Shown here: positions 15,236 to 23,845 of the stretch, piece after piece | How positions within the stretch are numbered: the stretch's first letter is position 1 | Layout of the letters: each line of letters starts with the position of its first letter | From: JBEATZ01 sp041178545 | GTDB lineage: Bacteria; Planctomycetota; UBA1135; UBA2386 | Assembly: GCA_041178545.1 (NCBI GenBank) | Contig: JBEGVB010000176.1 | Coordinates: forward strand, 1 to 26,991 | Length of the DNA stretch: 26,991 nt | Direction of reading: 5' to 3' | Made by a program: the position numbers and the translations under genes | Notes under the pieces: model-generated | Told to the model about the DNA's origin: nothing | Database searches by the model: none | What the model saw: the letters and a program-made list of their open reading frames with translations, nothing else

Positions 15236-16453
15236 TCACTTGGAACGTTCGCGGCGCTTCTTCACCATCTCGTCGAATGCCTCCTCGGTGTCGAACTTCT
15301 TCGGCAGGTCGAGCCAGGCCTTGGCAGTGCGCGCGTTCCAGTCCGCCTTGCGCGGGTCCATGTCCTCGCCCACGAGGACCGGTGCGTAGCCGACGTTCAT
15401 GCCGCCGGTGATGGTCTCGAGCACCTTGTTCAGTTCCCAGCCGTACATGGCGTCGAACGAGTCCTTGTAGTCGATCTCGCGCAGCCGGCTGATGATGCCG
15501 AACGTGGCCTTGTGGCCCATCTTCTCGAGCTTGGTCTTGGCGCCTGCGCTCTTCACGCCGCCGTCGCGGATGATGTCGAGCTGGCCCATGATCTCCGCCT
15601 TGTCGGCGTCACTGATGTAGGCGGCCCAGACCACGTCCTCGGTCTCCTTCTTGGGGTCGAAGACCTGGTCCATCGAGGTGGCCTTGGAGTTCATCCAGTT
15701 GTCGGCGGACACCTTCGGTTCCGGCTTCTTCTCCTCGGCAGCGGGCTTGGCGGTCTCGGTCACGGGCTCGGCAGCGGGCTTGGTCTCCTCGACCTTCGCC
15801 ACCGGCGTGGCAGCGGCTGCAGGCGTGGGCGCGGACTCGGCGGGCTTGGTGGCCACCGGTGTCGGGGTCGCTGCCGGCGCAGACTGGCCGGTGGCCGCAG
15901 CGGCCTCCGGCTTCGGCGCCGCCTCCGCGGCAGCTGCTGCGGGCTGGGCTGCGGTAGTTGCCTTCGGCTTCTCGTCGCCACCCATGAGGAGGAACACCAC
16001 CACGCCGAGCACCACGACGCCACCGGCGCCGAGCAACAACGGCATCTGGTTCTTCTTGGGAGCTGCCTCGCCACGGCCACGGCGGGCGCCCGAGCCGGAT
16101 GCCTCGGCGTCCCTCGCGCCACGGCGGTTGGAGCCGGCGGAGGCCGAACTTCCGGCCGCGCCCGCACGGCGGGTTGCACGCTCCGCAGCAGCAGGTCTGG
16201 CAGCCGCCTCCTCACGGGGAGCGGCTGGCTTGGCAGAAGCCGGGCGAGAGGCAGCAGGCTTCGGCGTCTCGGCGCGGGGTGCAGCAGCGGGCATGGGAGC
16301 CGCTGGCGGCGGCGGCGCGGCCGCCGCCGCGCGCTGGCCTGCTACGTCGATGGCGCTGCCGCACTGCGTGCACTTGGCCTTGGGGGACTTGAAGGTCTCG
16401 GGGAGGCGGAACTTCTTGCCGCAGTTCTCGCAGACGATGGGTGCGTCGGACAT
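15236..16453 (-). CDS. Zinc-ribbon, Ala/Pro-rich, single-span membrane protein (second gene of pair)
   Basis: The 405-residue product starts with a small zinc ribbon, C8-x2-C11 and C28-x2-C31 (IVCENCGKKF ... KCTQCGSAI). A low-complexity Ala/Pro/Arg region (about 38-135) leads to one membrane span (137-158, LLLGAGGVVVLGVVVFLLMGG), then a second Ala/Pro/Lys/Glu-rich stretch (about 160-245) and a globular C-terminal domain (about 246-405) with no motif I recognise. With no signal peptide, the ribbon is most likely cytoplasmic and the C-terminal domain outside. ATG 16453 is preceded by GGAG at eight bases. It is 23 bases downstream of a partner with the same ribbon-span-domain order. Function is unknown; nucleic acid or protein binding by the ribbon is only a possibility. 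The frame extending upstream to 17713 is a shadow of the partner. Confidence 0.8.
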   Translation of the reverse strand: MSDAPIVCENCGKKFRLPETFKSPKAKCTQCGSAIDVAGQRAAAAAPPPPAAPMPAAAPRAETPKPAASRPASAKPAAPREEAAARPAAAERATRRAGAAGSSASAGSNRRGARDAEASGSGARRGRGEAAPKKNQMPLLLGAGGVVVLGVVVFLLMGGDEKPKATTAAQPAAAAAEAAPKPEAAAATGQSAPAATPTPVATKPAESAPTPAAAATPVAKVEETKPAAEPVTETAKPAAEEKKPEPKVSADNWMNSKATSMDQVFDPKKETEDVVWAAYISDADKAEIMGQLDIIRDGGVKSAGAKTKLEKMGHKATFGIISRLREIDYKDSFDAMYGWELNKVLETITGGMNVGYAPVLVGEDMDPRKADWNARTAKAWLDLPKKFDTEEAFDEMVKKRRERSK

Positions 16454-16476
16454 GAGGGGGTCTCCGTGGGGAGGGG

Positions 16477-17814
16477 TCAGTTCTTGGCCGGCTTGGAGGG
16501 CTGGCCCGCCGGGGGCAGCAGTTCCTCCTCCTTGTCGATGAGCTTGTCGAACTCGCCGTTGGCGTAGCGCCACCACCAGGCAAACCACTGGCGGACGACC
16601 GACTCGCGCGTCGCCTTGTCCTTGGCCGCGTCGCCCGAGTCCTTCACCTGGTAGTTGAAGGAGAAGCCGGTGAGGTCGCGCAGTGCGCGGTCCACCTGGC
16701 TGATCCTCATGTTGTTGGCGTTCACGTCGCCGTAAAGCTCGTACATCGCGTTGAGCATGCGCGGCATGGCCGCCTTCTTGAGCTTCTCGTCGCGCAGCTT
16801 GAGGGTTGCGCCTGCGAACAGCCCCCCGGGTGCATCGGGGTCGCCGCTCTTCACGATGTTGGCGACCAAGCGGTCGACCTCCTTGCGCACGTCCGCAGGC
16901 GTGTCCGTGAGATGGTCCAGCGCCACGGGGGTCGACTCGGTGACCTTCACCTGCTGGCCGCCCTCGCTGATGGTGGACTCCTTCGGCCGCTCGATGGTCT
17001 CGTGCGGCTTGAAGGTGTCCTTCCGCGCCGCCTTGACCACGGGTTGGGTGACCACTTCCCATCCCGTGACCATCGGCTGCCGGTTGACGACGCGGAACTG
17101 CACCACGATCACCGCGTTGCTGTTGGCGTCGTAGCCGGCGTCGCCGCGCCTCGGCGCCATGGACAGGCGCACGGCACCGCGGTCTGCGGTCGCACTGGCC
17201 TCGTCCACGAGGCTGACCGAGAACAGCTCGAGCTCGCGCAGGAACCGGGATTGTTCCGACGAGGTCATGGCCGCCAGGATCGCGGTCTCCAGTGCCTCGC
17301 GCTCCGCGCCGGAGCTGTTGGGGTAGTCCTTCTCGGGGCTCACGGCGAGCAGCTTCTGCATCGCGCCCAGGTCGGTGGCGTTGCGCAGGCCAAAGGTGTC
17401 GCCGGCAGCGAGGCTCTTCTGCCAGTTCTCGAGCTGCTTGGCGCGGGGGTGGGCAAGGAGGTCCACCTCCTGCTTCACGGGTTGCGGGGCAGTCTGCTTT
17501 GCACCGCGCTTGCCGTCGCCGCCACCGATCAGCAGGAAGCTCAGGATGATCACCACGGTTGCGGCACCGAAGCCGAGGTAGACCTTGCTGTGGTCCGGCT
17601 TGCGGGCCTTCTTGCCCGCCGTGGCCTTGGCGAAAAAGGTCCGGGTGCACTGGGAGCACTGGATCTTCGCGTCCTCCAGGGCGTCGGCGTCCACGCGGTA
17701 CTGGGCACCGCACTGGGGGCAGAAGCAGTCAACCTTGCCGTCGGACCGGACACGTGGGGAGGCGGAGGAACTGCCGGTCTTGCGGCGGGAGGACACAGAG
17801 GGACGGCGGGCCAA
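16477..17814 (-). CDS. MJ0042-type zinc-ribbon, single-span membrane protein (first gene of pair)
   Basis: The product of 445 residues has a Ser/Arg-rich N-terminus, then an MJ0042-type zinc ribbon with C32-x2-C35 and C53-x2-C56 (CPQCGAQYRVDADALEDAKIQC within 32-53), one membrane span (about 79-97, YLGFGAATVVIILSFLLIGG) and a large C-terminal domain (about 120-430) that is probably extracytoplasmic. The domain contains SEQSRFLRELELFSV and ends in WFAWWWRYANGEFDKL and a Pro/Lys tail. I recognise no enzyme motif. I prefer TTG at 17814, because CAGGAG sits six bases upstream and a TTGACA promoter (17855-17884) predicts transcription from about 17848, downstream of the GTG at 17856 that would give a 459-residue protein. 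Co-transcribed with the similar gene downstream. Possibly a sensor or envelope scaffold; not known. Confidence 0.78.
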   Translation of the reverse strand: MARRPSVSSRRKTGSSSASPRVRSDGKVDCFCPQCGAQYRVDADALEDAKIQCSQCTRTFFAKATAGKKARKPDHSKVYLGFGAATVVIILSFLLIGGGDGKRGAKQTAPQPVKQEVDLLAHPRAKQLENWQKSLAAGDTFGLRNATDLGAMQKLLAVSPEKDYPNSSGAEREALETAILAAMTSSEQSRFLRELELFSVSLVDEASATADRGAVRLSMAPRRGDAGYDANSNAVIVVQFRVVNRQPMVTGWEVVTQPVVKAARKDTFKPHETIERPKESTISEGGQQVKVTESTPVALDHLTDTPADVRKEVDRLVANIVKSGDPDAPGGLFAGATLKLRDEKLKKAAMPRMLNAMYELYGDVNANNMRISQVDRALRDLTGFSFNYQVKDSGDAAKDKATRESVVRQWFAWWWRYANGEFDKLIDKEEELLPPAGQPSKPAKN

Positions 17815-17854
17815 GTTGCGCTCCTGGTCGAGGGCCTGGGCTGAGGGCCGGGCC

Positions 17855-17884
17855 ACGGTACGGCGTGCCCGAGGCGGGTGTCAA
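17855..17884 (-). promoter_or_regulatory. Promoter of the zinc-ribbon gene pair
   Basis: On the minus strand a perfect -35 hexamer TTGACA (17884-17879) is separated by 18 bases from TACCGT (17860-17855). Predicted initiation near 17848 leaves a leader of about 34 bases containing CAGGAG before the TTG start at 17814. It is the best promoter match I found in the window. Confidence 0.55.
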
Positions 17885-17954
17885 CGCCGGACGACAGTCA
17901 TGGTTCGCGGCACCTTGGTGGAATCCGCAGTGCTGGCCGCCTAAGAGCACGGCC

Positions 17955-20000
17955 ATGCAGTTCCGGATGGTGAGCCCGTACCAGCCCGCGGGCGATCAGC
18001 CGCAGGCGATCGCAAGGCTCACGGACTGGCTGCGCGGTGGGGCCCCAGCCTGCACGCTGCTCGGGGTGACGGGATCGGGCAAGACCTTCACCGTCGCGAA
18101 GACCGTGGAGGCGCTCCAGCGGCCCACGCTGGTGCTCGCGCCCAACAAGACCCTCGCCGCCCAGCTGTACGGTGAGTTCAAGTCCTTCTTCCCCCAGAAC
18201 GCGGTCGAGTACTTCGTCAGCTACTACGACTACTACCAGCCGGAGGCGTACGTGCCGACCACGGACACGTACATCGAGAAGGACGCGATGATCAACGAGT
18301 CCATCGAGCGAATGCGCAACTCCGCGACCCGCTCGCTGATGGAACGCCGCGACGTGATCATCGTCGCCTCGATCTCCTGCATCTACGGCCTCGGCTCGCC
18401 GGAGAACTACCGCGAGCTGTCGGTCACGGTGCGCAAGGGGCAGCGGATCGAGCGCGACGTGCTGCTGCGGCAGCTCACCGCCATCCAGTTCGTCCGCGAC
18501 AACTTCGACTTCCAGGCCGGACGGTTCCGGGTGCGCGGCGACGTGGTGGAGGTCTATCCCTCGTACGAGGAGGCGCGCGCGATCCGCATCGAGCTCTGGG
18601 GCGACGAGGTCGAGGACGTGGTCGCGATCGACCCGCTGCGGGGCGAGGTGCTGTCCCAGCTGGAGTCGGTGACCATCTACCCGACCAGCCACTACGTGAC
18701 CACCGGCACCCAGCTGCTGGAGGCGTGCAACCACATCGAGGCCGAGATGGAGGAGCGCCTCGCCTGGTTCGAGTCGAAGGGCAAGTTGCTGGAGTCCCAG
18801 CGGCTCGGCCAGCGCACGCGGCACGACCTCGAGGTGATGCGTGCGACCGGCCTGTGCCAGGGCATCGAGAACTACAGCCGTCACCTGGACGGTCGTGCGC
18901 CGGGGCAGCCGCCAGCCACGCTGTTGCACTACTTCCCGGACGACTTCCTGCTGTTCGTGGACGAGTCGCACGTCTCGGTCCCGCAGGCTGGGGGCATGTA
19001 CCGCGGCGACCGCAGTCGCAAGCAGATGCTGGTGGACCATGGCTTCCGCCTGCCGAGCGCCCTCGACAACCGTCCGCTCAAGTTCGACGAGTTCGAGGCG
19101 CTCCAGGGGCAGGTCGTGTACGTGTCCGCCACCCCGGACGAGTACGAACGCAAGCGGAGCGAGGACCGCATCGTCGAGCTGGTGGTGCGGCCCACCGGCC
19201 TGGTCGACCCCCCGGTGGAGATCCGCCCGGCGCGCGGGCAGGTGGACGACGTGGTGGGAGAGGTGCGACTCCGGGCCCAGCGTGGCGAGCGGGCACTGGT
19301 CACGACCCTGACCAAGCGCTCCGCGGAGGAACTCACCGACTACCTGCGCGACCTCGGTCTCAAGGTGCGGTACCTGCACTCGGACGTGGACAACATCGAG
19401 CGGTCGGCGCTCATCCGCGACCTGCGGCTCGGCGTCTTCGACATCCTCGTGGGGATCAACCTGCTGCGCGAGGGGCTAGACATCCCCGAGGTCACGCTGG
19501 TGGCCGTGCTCGACGCCGACAAGGAAGGCTACCTCCGCAGCAGGACGTCCCTGATCCAGACCTGCGGCCGCGCGGCCCGCAACGTGGACGGCCGCGTGAT
19601 CCTCTACGCGGACCGGGAGACCGACTCGATCCGTGCAGCGACGGGGGAGATGGAACGCCGCCGGGTCCGGCAGGTCGCACACAACCTCGAGCACGGCATC
19701 GTCCCGCGCACGATCCGCAAGGAGGTCCGCGACCTGTTGCAGGAACTGCCTGCGGAGGAGCTGGGCAAGACCAAGGGCAGGCGCGGACGCAAGACCGCGC
19801 CCCGCGCCGACGACGCGCCTGTCGCGGTGCCCGGCCCTGCGGATCGCCCTGCCTTCCCGGACCGGCGCAGCCTTGCACTCCACCTGCAGAAGCTGCGTGC
19901 AGACATGATGGCTGCTGCGCGAGCGCTCGACTTCGAGCGCGCAGCCTCACTGCGCGACGAGGTGTTCCGGCTGGAGAAGCTGGAGATGGAGTTCGCTTGA
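17955..20000 (+). CDS. uvrB: UvrB, excinuclease ABC helicase subunit
   Basis: The 681-residue product matches UvrB throughout: the Q-motif region, Walker A GVTGSGKT (37-44), the damage-probing beta-hairpin YYDYYQPEAYVP (90-101), SCIYGLGSPE, DEAD-equivalent DESHV, SATPDEYE, GINLLREGLD and the motif VI region QTCGRAARN. The C-terminal UVR motif (about 637-675, with ADMMAAARALDFERAASLRDE) contacts UvrC. It verifies damage handed over by UvrA and recruits UvrC in nucleotide excision repair. Start ATG 17955 is the usual position for the family; an open frame upstream to 17559 is a shadow of the divergent zinc-ribbon gene. A Lys/Arg/Pro-rich linker (about 610-635) precedes the UVR motif. uvrC starts within its stop codon, so the products are made in coupled fashion. 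I found no clear LexA-type box upstream. Confidence 0.98.
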   Translation: MQFRMVSPYQPAGDQPQAIARLTDWLRGGAPACTLLGVTGSGKTFTVAKTVEALQRPTLVLAPNKTLAAQLYGEFKSFFPQNAVEYFVSYYDYYQPEAYVPTTDTYIEKDAMINESIERMRNSATRSLMERRDVIIVASISCIYGLGSPENYRELSVTVRKGQRIERDVLLRQLTAIQFVRDNFDFQAGRFRVRGDVVEVYPSYEEARAIRIELWGDEVEDVVAIDPLRGEVLSQLESVTIYPTSHYVTTGTQLLEACNHIEAEMEERLAWFESKGKLLESQRLGQRTRHDLEVMRATGLCQGIENYSRHLDGRAPGQPPATLLHYFPDDFLLFVDESHVSVPQAGGMYRGDRSRKQMLVDHGFRLPSALDNRPLKFDEFEALQGQVVYVSATPDEYERKRSEDRIVELVVRPTGLVDPPVEIRPARGQVDDVVGEVRLRAQRGERALVTTLTKRSAEELTDYLRDLGLKVRYLHSDVDNIERSALIRDLRLGVFDILVGINLLREGLDIPEVTLVAVLDADKEGYLRSRTSLIQTCGRAARNVDGRVILYADRETDSIRAATGEMERRRVRQVAHNLEHGIVPRTIRKEVRDLLQELPAEELGKTKGRRGRKTAPRADDAPVAVPGPADRPAFPDRRSLALHLQKLRADMMAAARALDFERAASLRDEVFRLEKLEMEFA

Positions 20001-21847
20001 GCCGCGGCTCCCTGGAGCACGTCAGCCGATTCCCCGAGCTGCCCGGCGTCTACCTGTTCCTCGACGCAGACGGCAAGGCGCTCTACATCGGCAAGGCCAC
20101 CAACCTGCGCTCCCGCGTGCGCAGCTACCTGGTGCCCGGCGGCGACGGCAGGCCCCAGTTGCGGTTCCTCACGCGCGAGGCCGCCACGGTCGACTTCGTG
20201 GTCACGGCCACGGTGCAGGAGGCCTTGCTGCTGGAGAACTCGCTGATCAAGCAGCGACGGCCCCGCTACAACATCAAGTTGAGGGACGACAAGTCGTTCC
20301 TCATGCTGCGGCTGGACCGGCGTGAGCCGTGGCCGTGGTTCCGGCTGACGCGCAAGCGTCGCAACGACGGTGCCGACTACTACGGACCGTTTGCCTCGGC
20401 GCGGGCGGTGCGGCAGACGCTGCGGCTGCTCCACAAGGTCTCGCCGCTGCGGGACTGCACCGACGCGGTGTTCCACAACCGCAGCCGGCCCTGCATGAAG
20501 CACCAGATCGGCCGTTGCCCGGCACCGTGCACCGGGCTGATCTCGCGTTCCGACTACGAGCAGCACCTCGACCGCGCCGTGGCCGTGCTGCGGGGCGAGG
20601 CCGGGGACGTGGTGCAGGAGCTGACGGACCGCATGCACCTCGCTGCGGAGCTGCTGGAGTTCGAGAAGGCGCAGGAGGCCAAGCAGCTGCTCGACGCGCT
20701 GGCCCAGGTGGTGGAGCGTCGCACCGCAGCCGCCCACGAGCGCGACCAGGACGCGATCGGCATCCACCGCAGCGGCGACCAGGTGCAGGTGGCCGTCTTG
20801 AGTTTCCGCAACGGCCTGCTCGCAGGCTGCCGACGCGAACGGTCGGAGGTGGACCTGCCCGACGACCTGCTGCTGGCGGACGTGCTGGGCCGTCTCTACG
20901 AGGGCGAGGGTGCCGTGCCGCAGTCGGTGCTGGTCCCGGTCGCGCCCGCCGAGTCCGAGGCGATCGAGGCGTGGCTGTCGGACCGACGCGGGACGAAGGT
21001 GGAGCTCCACGTGCCACAGCGTGGTACCCCGCGGACCCGGCTCGAGCTGGCGATGCAGAATGCCGCCCTTGCGGACGCGGCTGCCACCGACGCCGCCTCG
21101 CGCCGTCGGGTGGGTGCCGAACGGCTCGCGACCCTGCTGGGGCTGGACGAGGCTCCTGCCCGCATCCACTGCATCGACGTCTCCACCACCCAGGGCGTGG
21201 CAACCGTGGCCTCGCGCGTCGGGTTCGCGGACGGGAAGCCGAACAAGGCCGAGTACCGGCGGTTCCGCATCTCGGCAGGCAACGGCACGGACGACTTCAA
21301 GGCGATGGAGGAGGCGGTCGCGCGCAGCCTGGGGCTGGCCATGGAGCGCGAGGACGAGGAGCTACCGGACCTGCTGGTGGTGGACGGAGGTGCGGCCCAG
21401 CTCGCCTCGGCACTGCGTGCGGTCGCCGAACTTGGACTCACGGAGGAACTTGCCGTGTGCGGGCTCGCGAAGAGCCGGCTGCGCGGTCTTGGCGACGCGC
21501 GTCGTGCCACCGACGAACGCGTGTTCCTCCCCGGACGCGAGGAGCCGCTGCCGCTGCCTGCCAACAGTCCCGAGATGCTGCTGATGGCAGCAGTGCGGGA
21601 CGAGGCGCACCGGTTCGCCGTCTCGTACCACCGCCAGCAGCGCGGCAGGATCGGCAGCGAGATCGACGCGGTGCCCGGGGTCGGTCCGACCAGGCGGCGC
21701 CAGCTCCTGCGACACTTCGGGTCGCTGGGCGGCCTGCGCCGGGCCACGCGCGAGGAGTTGGGTGCAGTGCCCGGGCTCCCGGCCAGCGTGGCGGACGCGG
21801 TGTTCGAGGCGCTCCGCACAGAAGGTCCGGCGCGAGACGACGCCTGA
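19997..21847 (+). CDS. uvrC: UvrC, excinuclease ABC nuclease subunit
   Basis: The 616-residue product has the complete UvrC order. The GIY-YIG nuclease for the 3' cut lies at about 15-95 (GVYLF, LYIGKATNLRSR). Four cysteines C154, C166, C174 and C178 match the [4Fe-4S] ligand positions reported for Escherichia coli UvrC. The UVR motif is at about 205-240. The RNase H-like nuclease for the 5' cut includes IDVSTTQGVATVAS, VVDGG and RDEAHRFA. Tandem helix-hairpin-helix motifs end the protein (AVPGVGPTRRRQLL and AVPGLPASVADAV). I set the start at TTG 19997: it overlaps the uvrB stop as TTGA, has GGAG five bases upstream (19988-19991), and gives the normal N-terminus. The long frame upstream is a shadow of uvrB. 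Confidence 0.97.
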   Translation: MSRGSLEHVSRFPELPGVYLFLDADGKALYIGKATNLRSRVRSYLVPGGDGRPQLRFLTREAATVDFVVTATVQEALLLENSLIKQRRPRYNIKLRDDKSFLMLRLDRREPWPWFRLTRKRRNDGADYYGPFASARAVRQTLRLLHKVSPLRDCTDAVFHNRSRPCMKHQIGRCPAPCTGLISRSDYEQHLDRAVAVLRGEAGDVVQELTDRMHLAAELLEFEKAQEAKQLLDALAQVVERRTAAAHERDQDAIGIHRSGDQVQVAVLSFRNGLLAGCRRERSEVDLPDDLLLADVLGRLYEGEGAVPQSVLVPVAPAESEAIEAWLSDRRGTKVELHVPQRGTPRTRLELAMQNAALADAAATDAASRRRVGAERLATLLGLDEAPARIHCIDVSTTQGVATVASRVGFADGKPNKAEYRRFRISAGNGTDDFKAMEEAVARSLGLAMEREDEELPDLLVVDGGAAQLASALRAVAELGLTEELAVCGLAKSRLRGLGDARRATDERVFLPGREEPLPLPANSPEMLLMAAVRDEAHRFAVSYHRQQRGRIGSEIDAVPGVGPTRRRQLLRHFGSLGGLRRATREELGAVPGLPASVADAVFEALRTEGPARDDA

Positions 21848-21869
21848 ACGGGGACCAGCAGTTCCTGCC

Positions 21870-22928
21870 TCAGCGGGGCGGGTGTGCGCGCAGGGCCTCT
21901 GCGATCCGTTCCGCGGCCCATGCGTTCCCTGCCGCGGTCATGTGGCCGTCGAACCATCGTGCGGTGACCGTCGGGTCGGTCGTGCGTGCCTCGCGGTAGG
22001 CTGCGACCAGGTCGAGGGTGGCGATGCCGCGAGCCCTCGCGTGCGCAAGCATCGCGTCGGAGCCGAACAGGTGGGGACCCTGTCCCTGGACCACGACCAG
22101 CAGCCTCGCTCCCGCAGCGGTACAGGCTGCCTGCAGCCGGTCGACGAGGAGCGGTGCGAGGTCTGCACCGCGCACGGGCGGGTCGATGCGTTGCTCCTTC
22201 TGGTCTGTGATCCACCACTGTTTCGCGGTCTCGGCGAGGATGCCGTCGAGCAATGCGCTGTGGCCGATGGTGTCCTTGAACCGCCGTGAGGCTGCCTCCT
22301 CGGGCGCTACGTGTTCCTGCACCGGGACGTTGCGCAGCACGAGTTGCCCGTCGCGGATCTCGAACCACGGCACCGACGTGTAGCGGCGACGGAACTCGCT
22401 GCGCTGGATGTCGTCCGGGATGATGCTCAACACGACCCAGGCCACCTCGCGTCCTTGCAGCAGGTCCTCGGCTCGCAACACGGCTTGCGTGAGGCTGTAG
22501 CCGAACACGCCGCCGTTCCAGACCTTGCAGCCCATGGTCCGCGCAAGGTGCGCAGGCCAGGACTCCTCGTCGTGCACCTGGTCGCCGAAGGTGAAGGAGT
22601 CGCCGACGGCCACGATCCCAGGGAGTTGCTCGGGTGCCCCCGGCCCGTTGCTCCGCAGGCCCTCCGCGTCGATGTGCACCCGCGTGCCCCAGCGGCTCTC
22701 CCCGGTCGCGTGGCCCGGGACGGGCGAGTACCCGAGTCGGGGGTCCAGCTGCGAGGGGTAGCCGCGCTTGGCCTGGTCGAGCCGCAACTCGCGGAAGCTG
22801 CCGAGGTGCAGCGGGTCGCGTGCGATGCGCATGACAACCTCGCCGACCAGCAGCAGCAGGACGAGCGGGGCGACTGCGAACAGCAGCTTCCTGCGCAACG
22901 GGACCCGCGTGCGAGAGGCTTCGTCCAT
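21870..22928 (-). CDS. SGNH/GDSL-type hydrolase with N-terminal membrane anchor
   Basis: The 352-residue product has an N-terminal basic region and one membrane span (about 14-33, LLFAVAPLVLLLLVGEVVM). The SGNH fold motifs follow: block I IVAVGDSFTFGDQV with nucleophile S111, block III-like NGGVFGYS (N138, G139, G140), and block V D327-G-H329 in DGHMTAAGNAWAAERI. This arrangement is common in periplasmic SGNH hydrolases and in acetyltransferase-like (AlgJ/AlgX type) proteins that remove or transfer O-acyl groups on polysaccharides. The substrate is not visible. It converges on uvrC with 22 bases between stops and diverges from lpxA, so a link to envelope glycan or lipid A modification is possible but unproven. 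Confidence 0.85.
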   Translation of the reverse strand: MDEASRTRVPLRRKLLFAVAPLVLLLLVGEVVMRIARDPLHLGSFRELRLDQAKRGYPSQLDPRLGYSPVPGHATGESRWGTRVHIDAEGLRSNGPGAPEQLPGIVAVGDSFTFGDQVHDEESWPAHLARTMGCKVWNGGVFGYSLTQAVLRAEDLLQGREVAWVVLSIIPDDIQRSEFRRRYTSVPWFEIRDGQLVLRNVPVQEHVAPEEAASRRFKDTIGHSALLDGILAETAKQWWITDQKEQRIDPPVRGADLAPLLVDRLQAACTAAGARLLVVVQGQGPHLFGSDAMLAHARARGIATLDLVAAYREARTTDPTVTARWFDGHMTAAGNAWAAERIAEALRAHPPR

Positions 22929-23033
22929 GCTCTGGGTCGGCAGCGTAGGGCGAGGTGCCGTTTTGCGCTCGCGTCCCGTTCCTCATCCTGCATATTCGAG
23001 GGGAGGACGCGGTGCGTCCCAGTGGACAACCTC

Positions 23034-23843
23034 ATGATCCATGCGACTGCAGTGGTGGACCCGAGCGCGGTGCTCGGCGATGGCGTCGAGATCGGCCCGT
23101 ATGCCGTGGTGGGCCCAGGTGCGGTGGTCGGTGCGGGCTCGCGCCTCGCATCCCATGCCTGTGTTCGTGCTCGGACGGTGCTGGGCCGGCAGGTGTTCGT
23201 GGACAGCCATGCAGTCGTCGGTGGCGAACCGCAGGTCCGCGGTTTCGACCCCTCGGTCGACTCGCGCGTGGAGGTCGGCGACCGCACCGTGCTGCGCGAG
23301 CACGTCACCGTGCACCGTGGCTCCAAGCCGGGCAGCGTGACGCGCATCGGTGCCGACTGCTTCATCATGGGCGGGTGCCACTTCGCACACGACGTCGTGG
23401 TGGAGGACTTCGTCACCTGCGCCAACAGCGCCTTGGTGGGTGGCCACGTCTTCATCGGCGCACACGCGTTCGTGAGCGGCAACACGGGCATCCACCAGTT
23501 CTGCAGGGTGGGCAGCGGCGCGATCGTGAGCGGAGTCTCGATGATGACCGTGGACGTGCCCCCCTTCTGCACTGCAGCCGAGCGCAACGCGGTCATCGGC
23601 CTCAACCGCGTCGGGATGCGCCGCCGCGGCATCGCCGCCGCAGCCGTCCAGGACGTCAAGGACTGCTACCGTGCCGTGTTCCTCTCCGGCATGGGCGTGA
23701 AGCCAGCTGCGCTCGCAGCGCTTGCCGCGGGCAACCCGGGCACCACTCCCGAGGGCCGGATGTTCCTCGAGTTCTGCGCGCAGGGCACGCGCGGCTTCGT
23801 GCGTCCGCGCAACCGTGTGCGCGAGGGTGGCGGCGAGGAGTGA
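23034..23843 (+). CDS. lpxA: LpxA, UDP-N-acetylglucosamine acyltransferase
   Basis: The 269-residue product starts MIHATAVVDPSAVLGDGVEIGPYAVVG, a run of left-handed beta-helix hexapeptide repeats, and ends with the LpxA helical domain (GLNRVGMRRRG, RAVFLSG, GTRGFVRPRN). The catalytic base is expected at H119 in CHFAHD, matching H125 of Escherichia coli LpxA, with H116 as its partner; HQFCRVG and PPF also match. It adds a hydroxyacyl chain from acyl carrier protein to UDP-GlcNAc, the first step of lipid A synthesis, and so implies an outer membrane. The start at ATG 23034 matches the family, but GGGAGG (23001-23006) is too far away; GTG at 23022 in frame is an alternative. No lpxD, fabZ or lpxB is adjacent. 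Its stop lies two bases from the xerD stop. Confidence 0.95.
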   Translation: MIHATAVVDPSAVLGDGVEIGPYAVVGPGAVVGAGSRLASHACVRARTVLGRQVFVDSHAVVGGEPQVRGFDPSVDSRVEVGDRTVLREHVTVHRGSKPGSVTRIGADCFIMGGCHFAHDVVVEDFVTCANSALVGGHVFIGAHAFVSGNTGIHQFCRVGSGAIVSGVSMMTVDVPPFCTAAERNAVIGLNRVGMRRRGIAAAAVQDVKDCYRAVFLSGMGVKPAALAALAAGNPGTTPEGRMFLEFCAQGTRGFVRPRNRVREGGGEE

Positions 23844-23845
23844 GC

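Noticed and set aside
15720..16330. Ala/Pro/Lys-rich coding stretch as a possible DNA repeat array or CRISPR
   Set aside because: The repetition is in amino-acid composition only; there are no regular direct repeats or spacers, and the frame is continuous.
16454..17713. Extension giving an 825-residue fusion of the second zinc-ribbon gene
   Set aside because: The upstream part is a wrong-frame reading of the first zinc-ribbon gene. ATG 16453 has a ribosome binding site and starts the ribbon domain.
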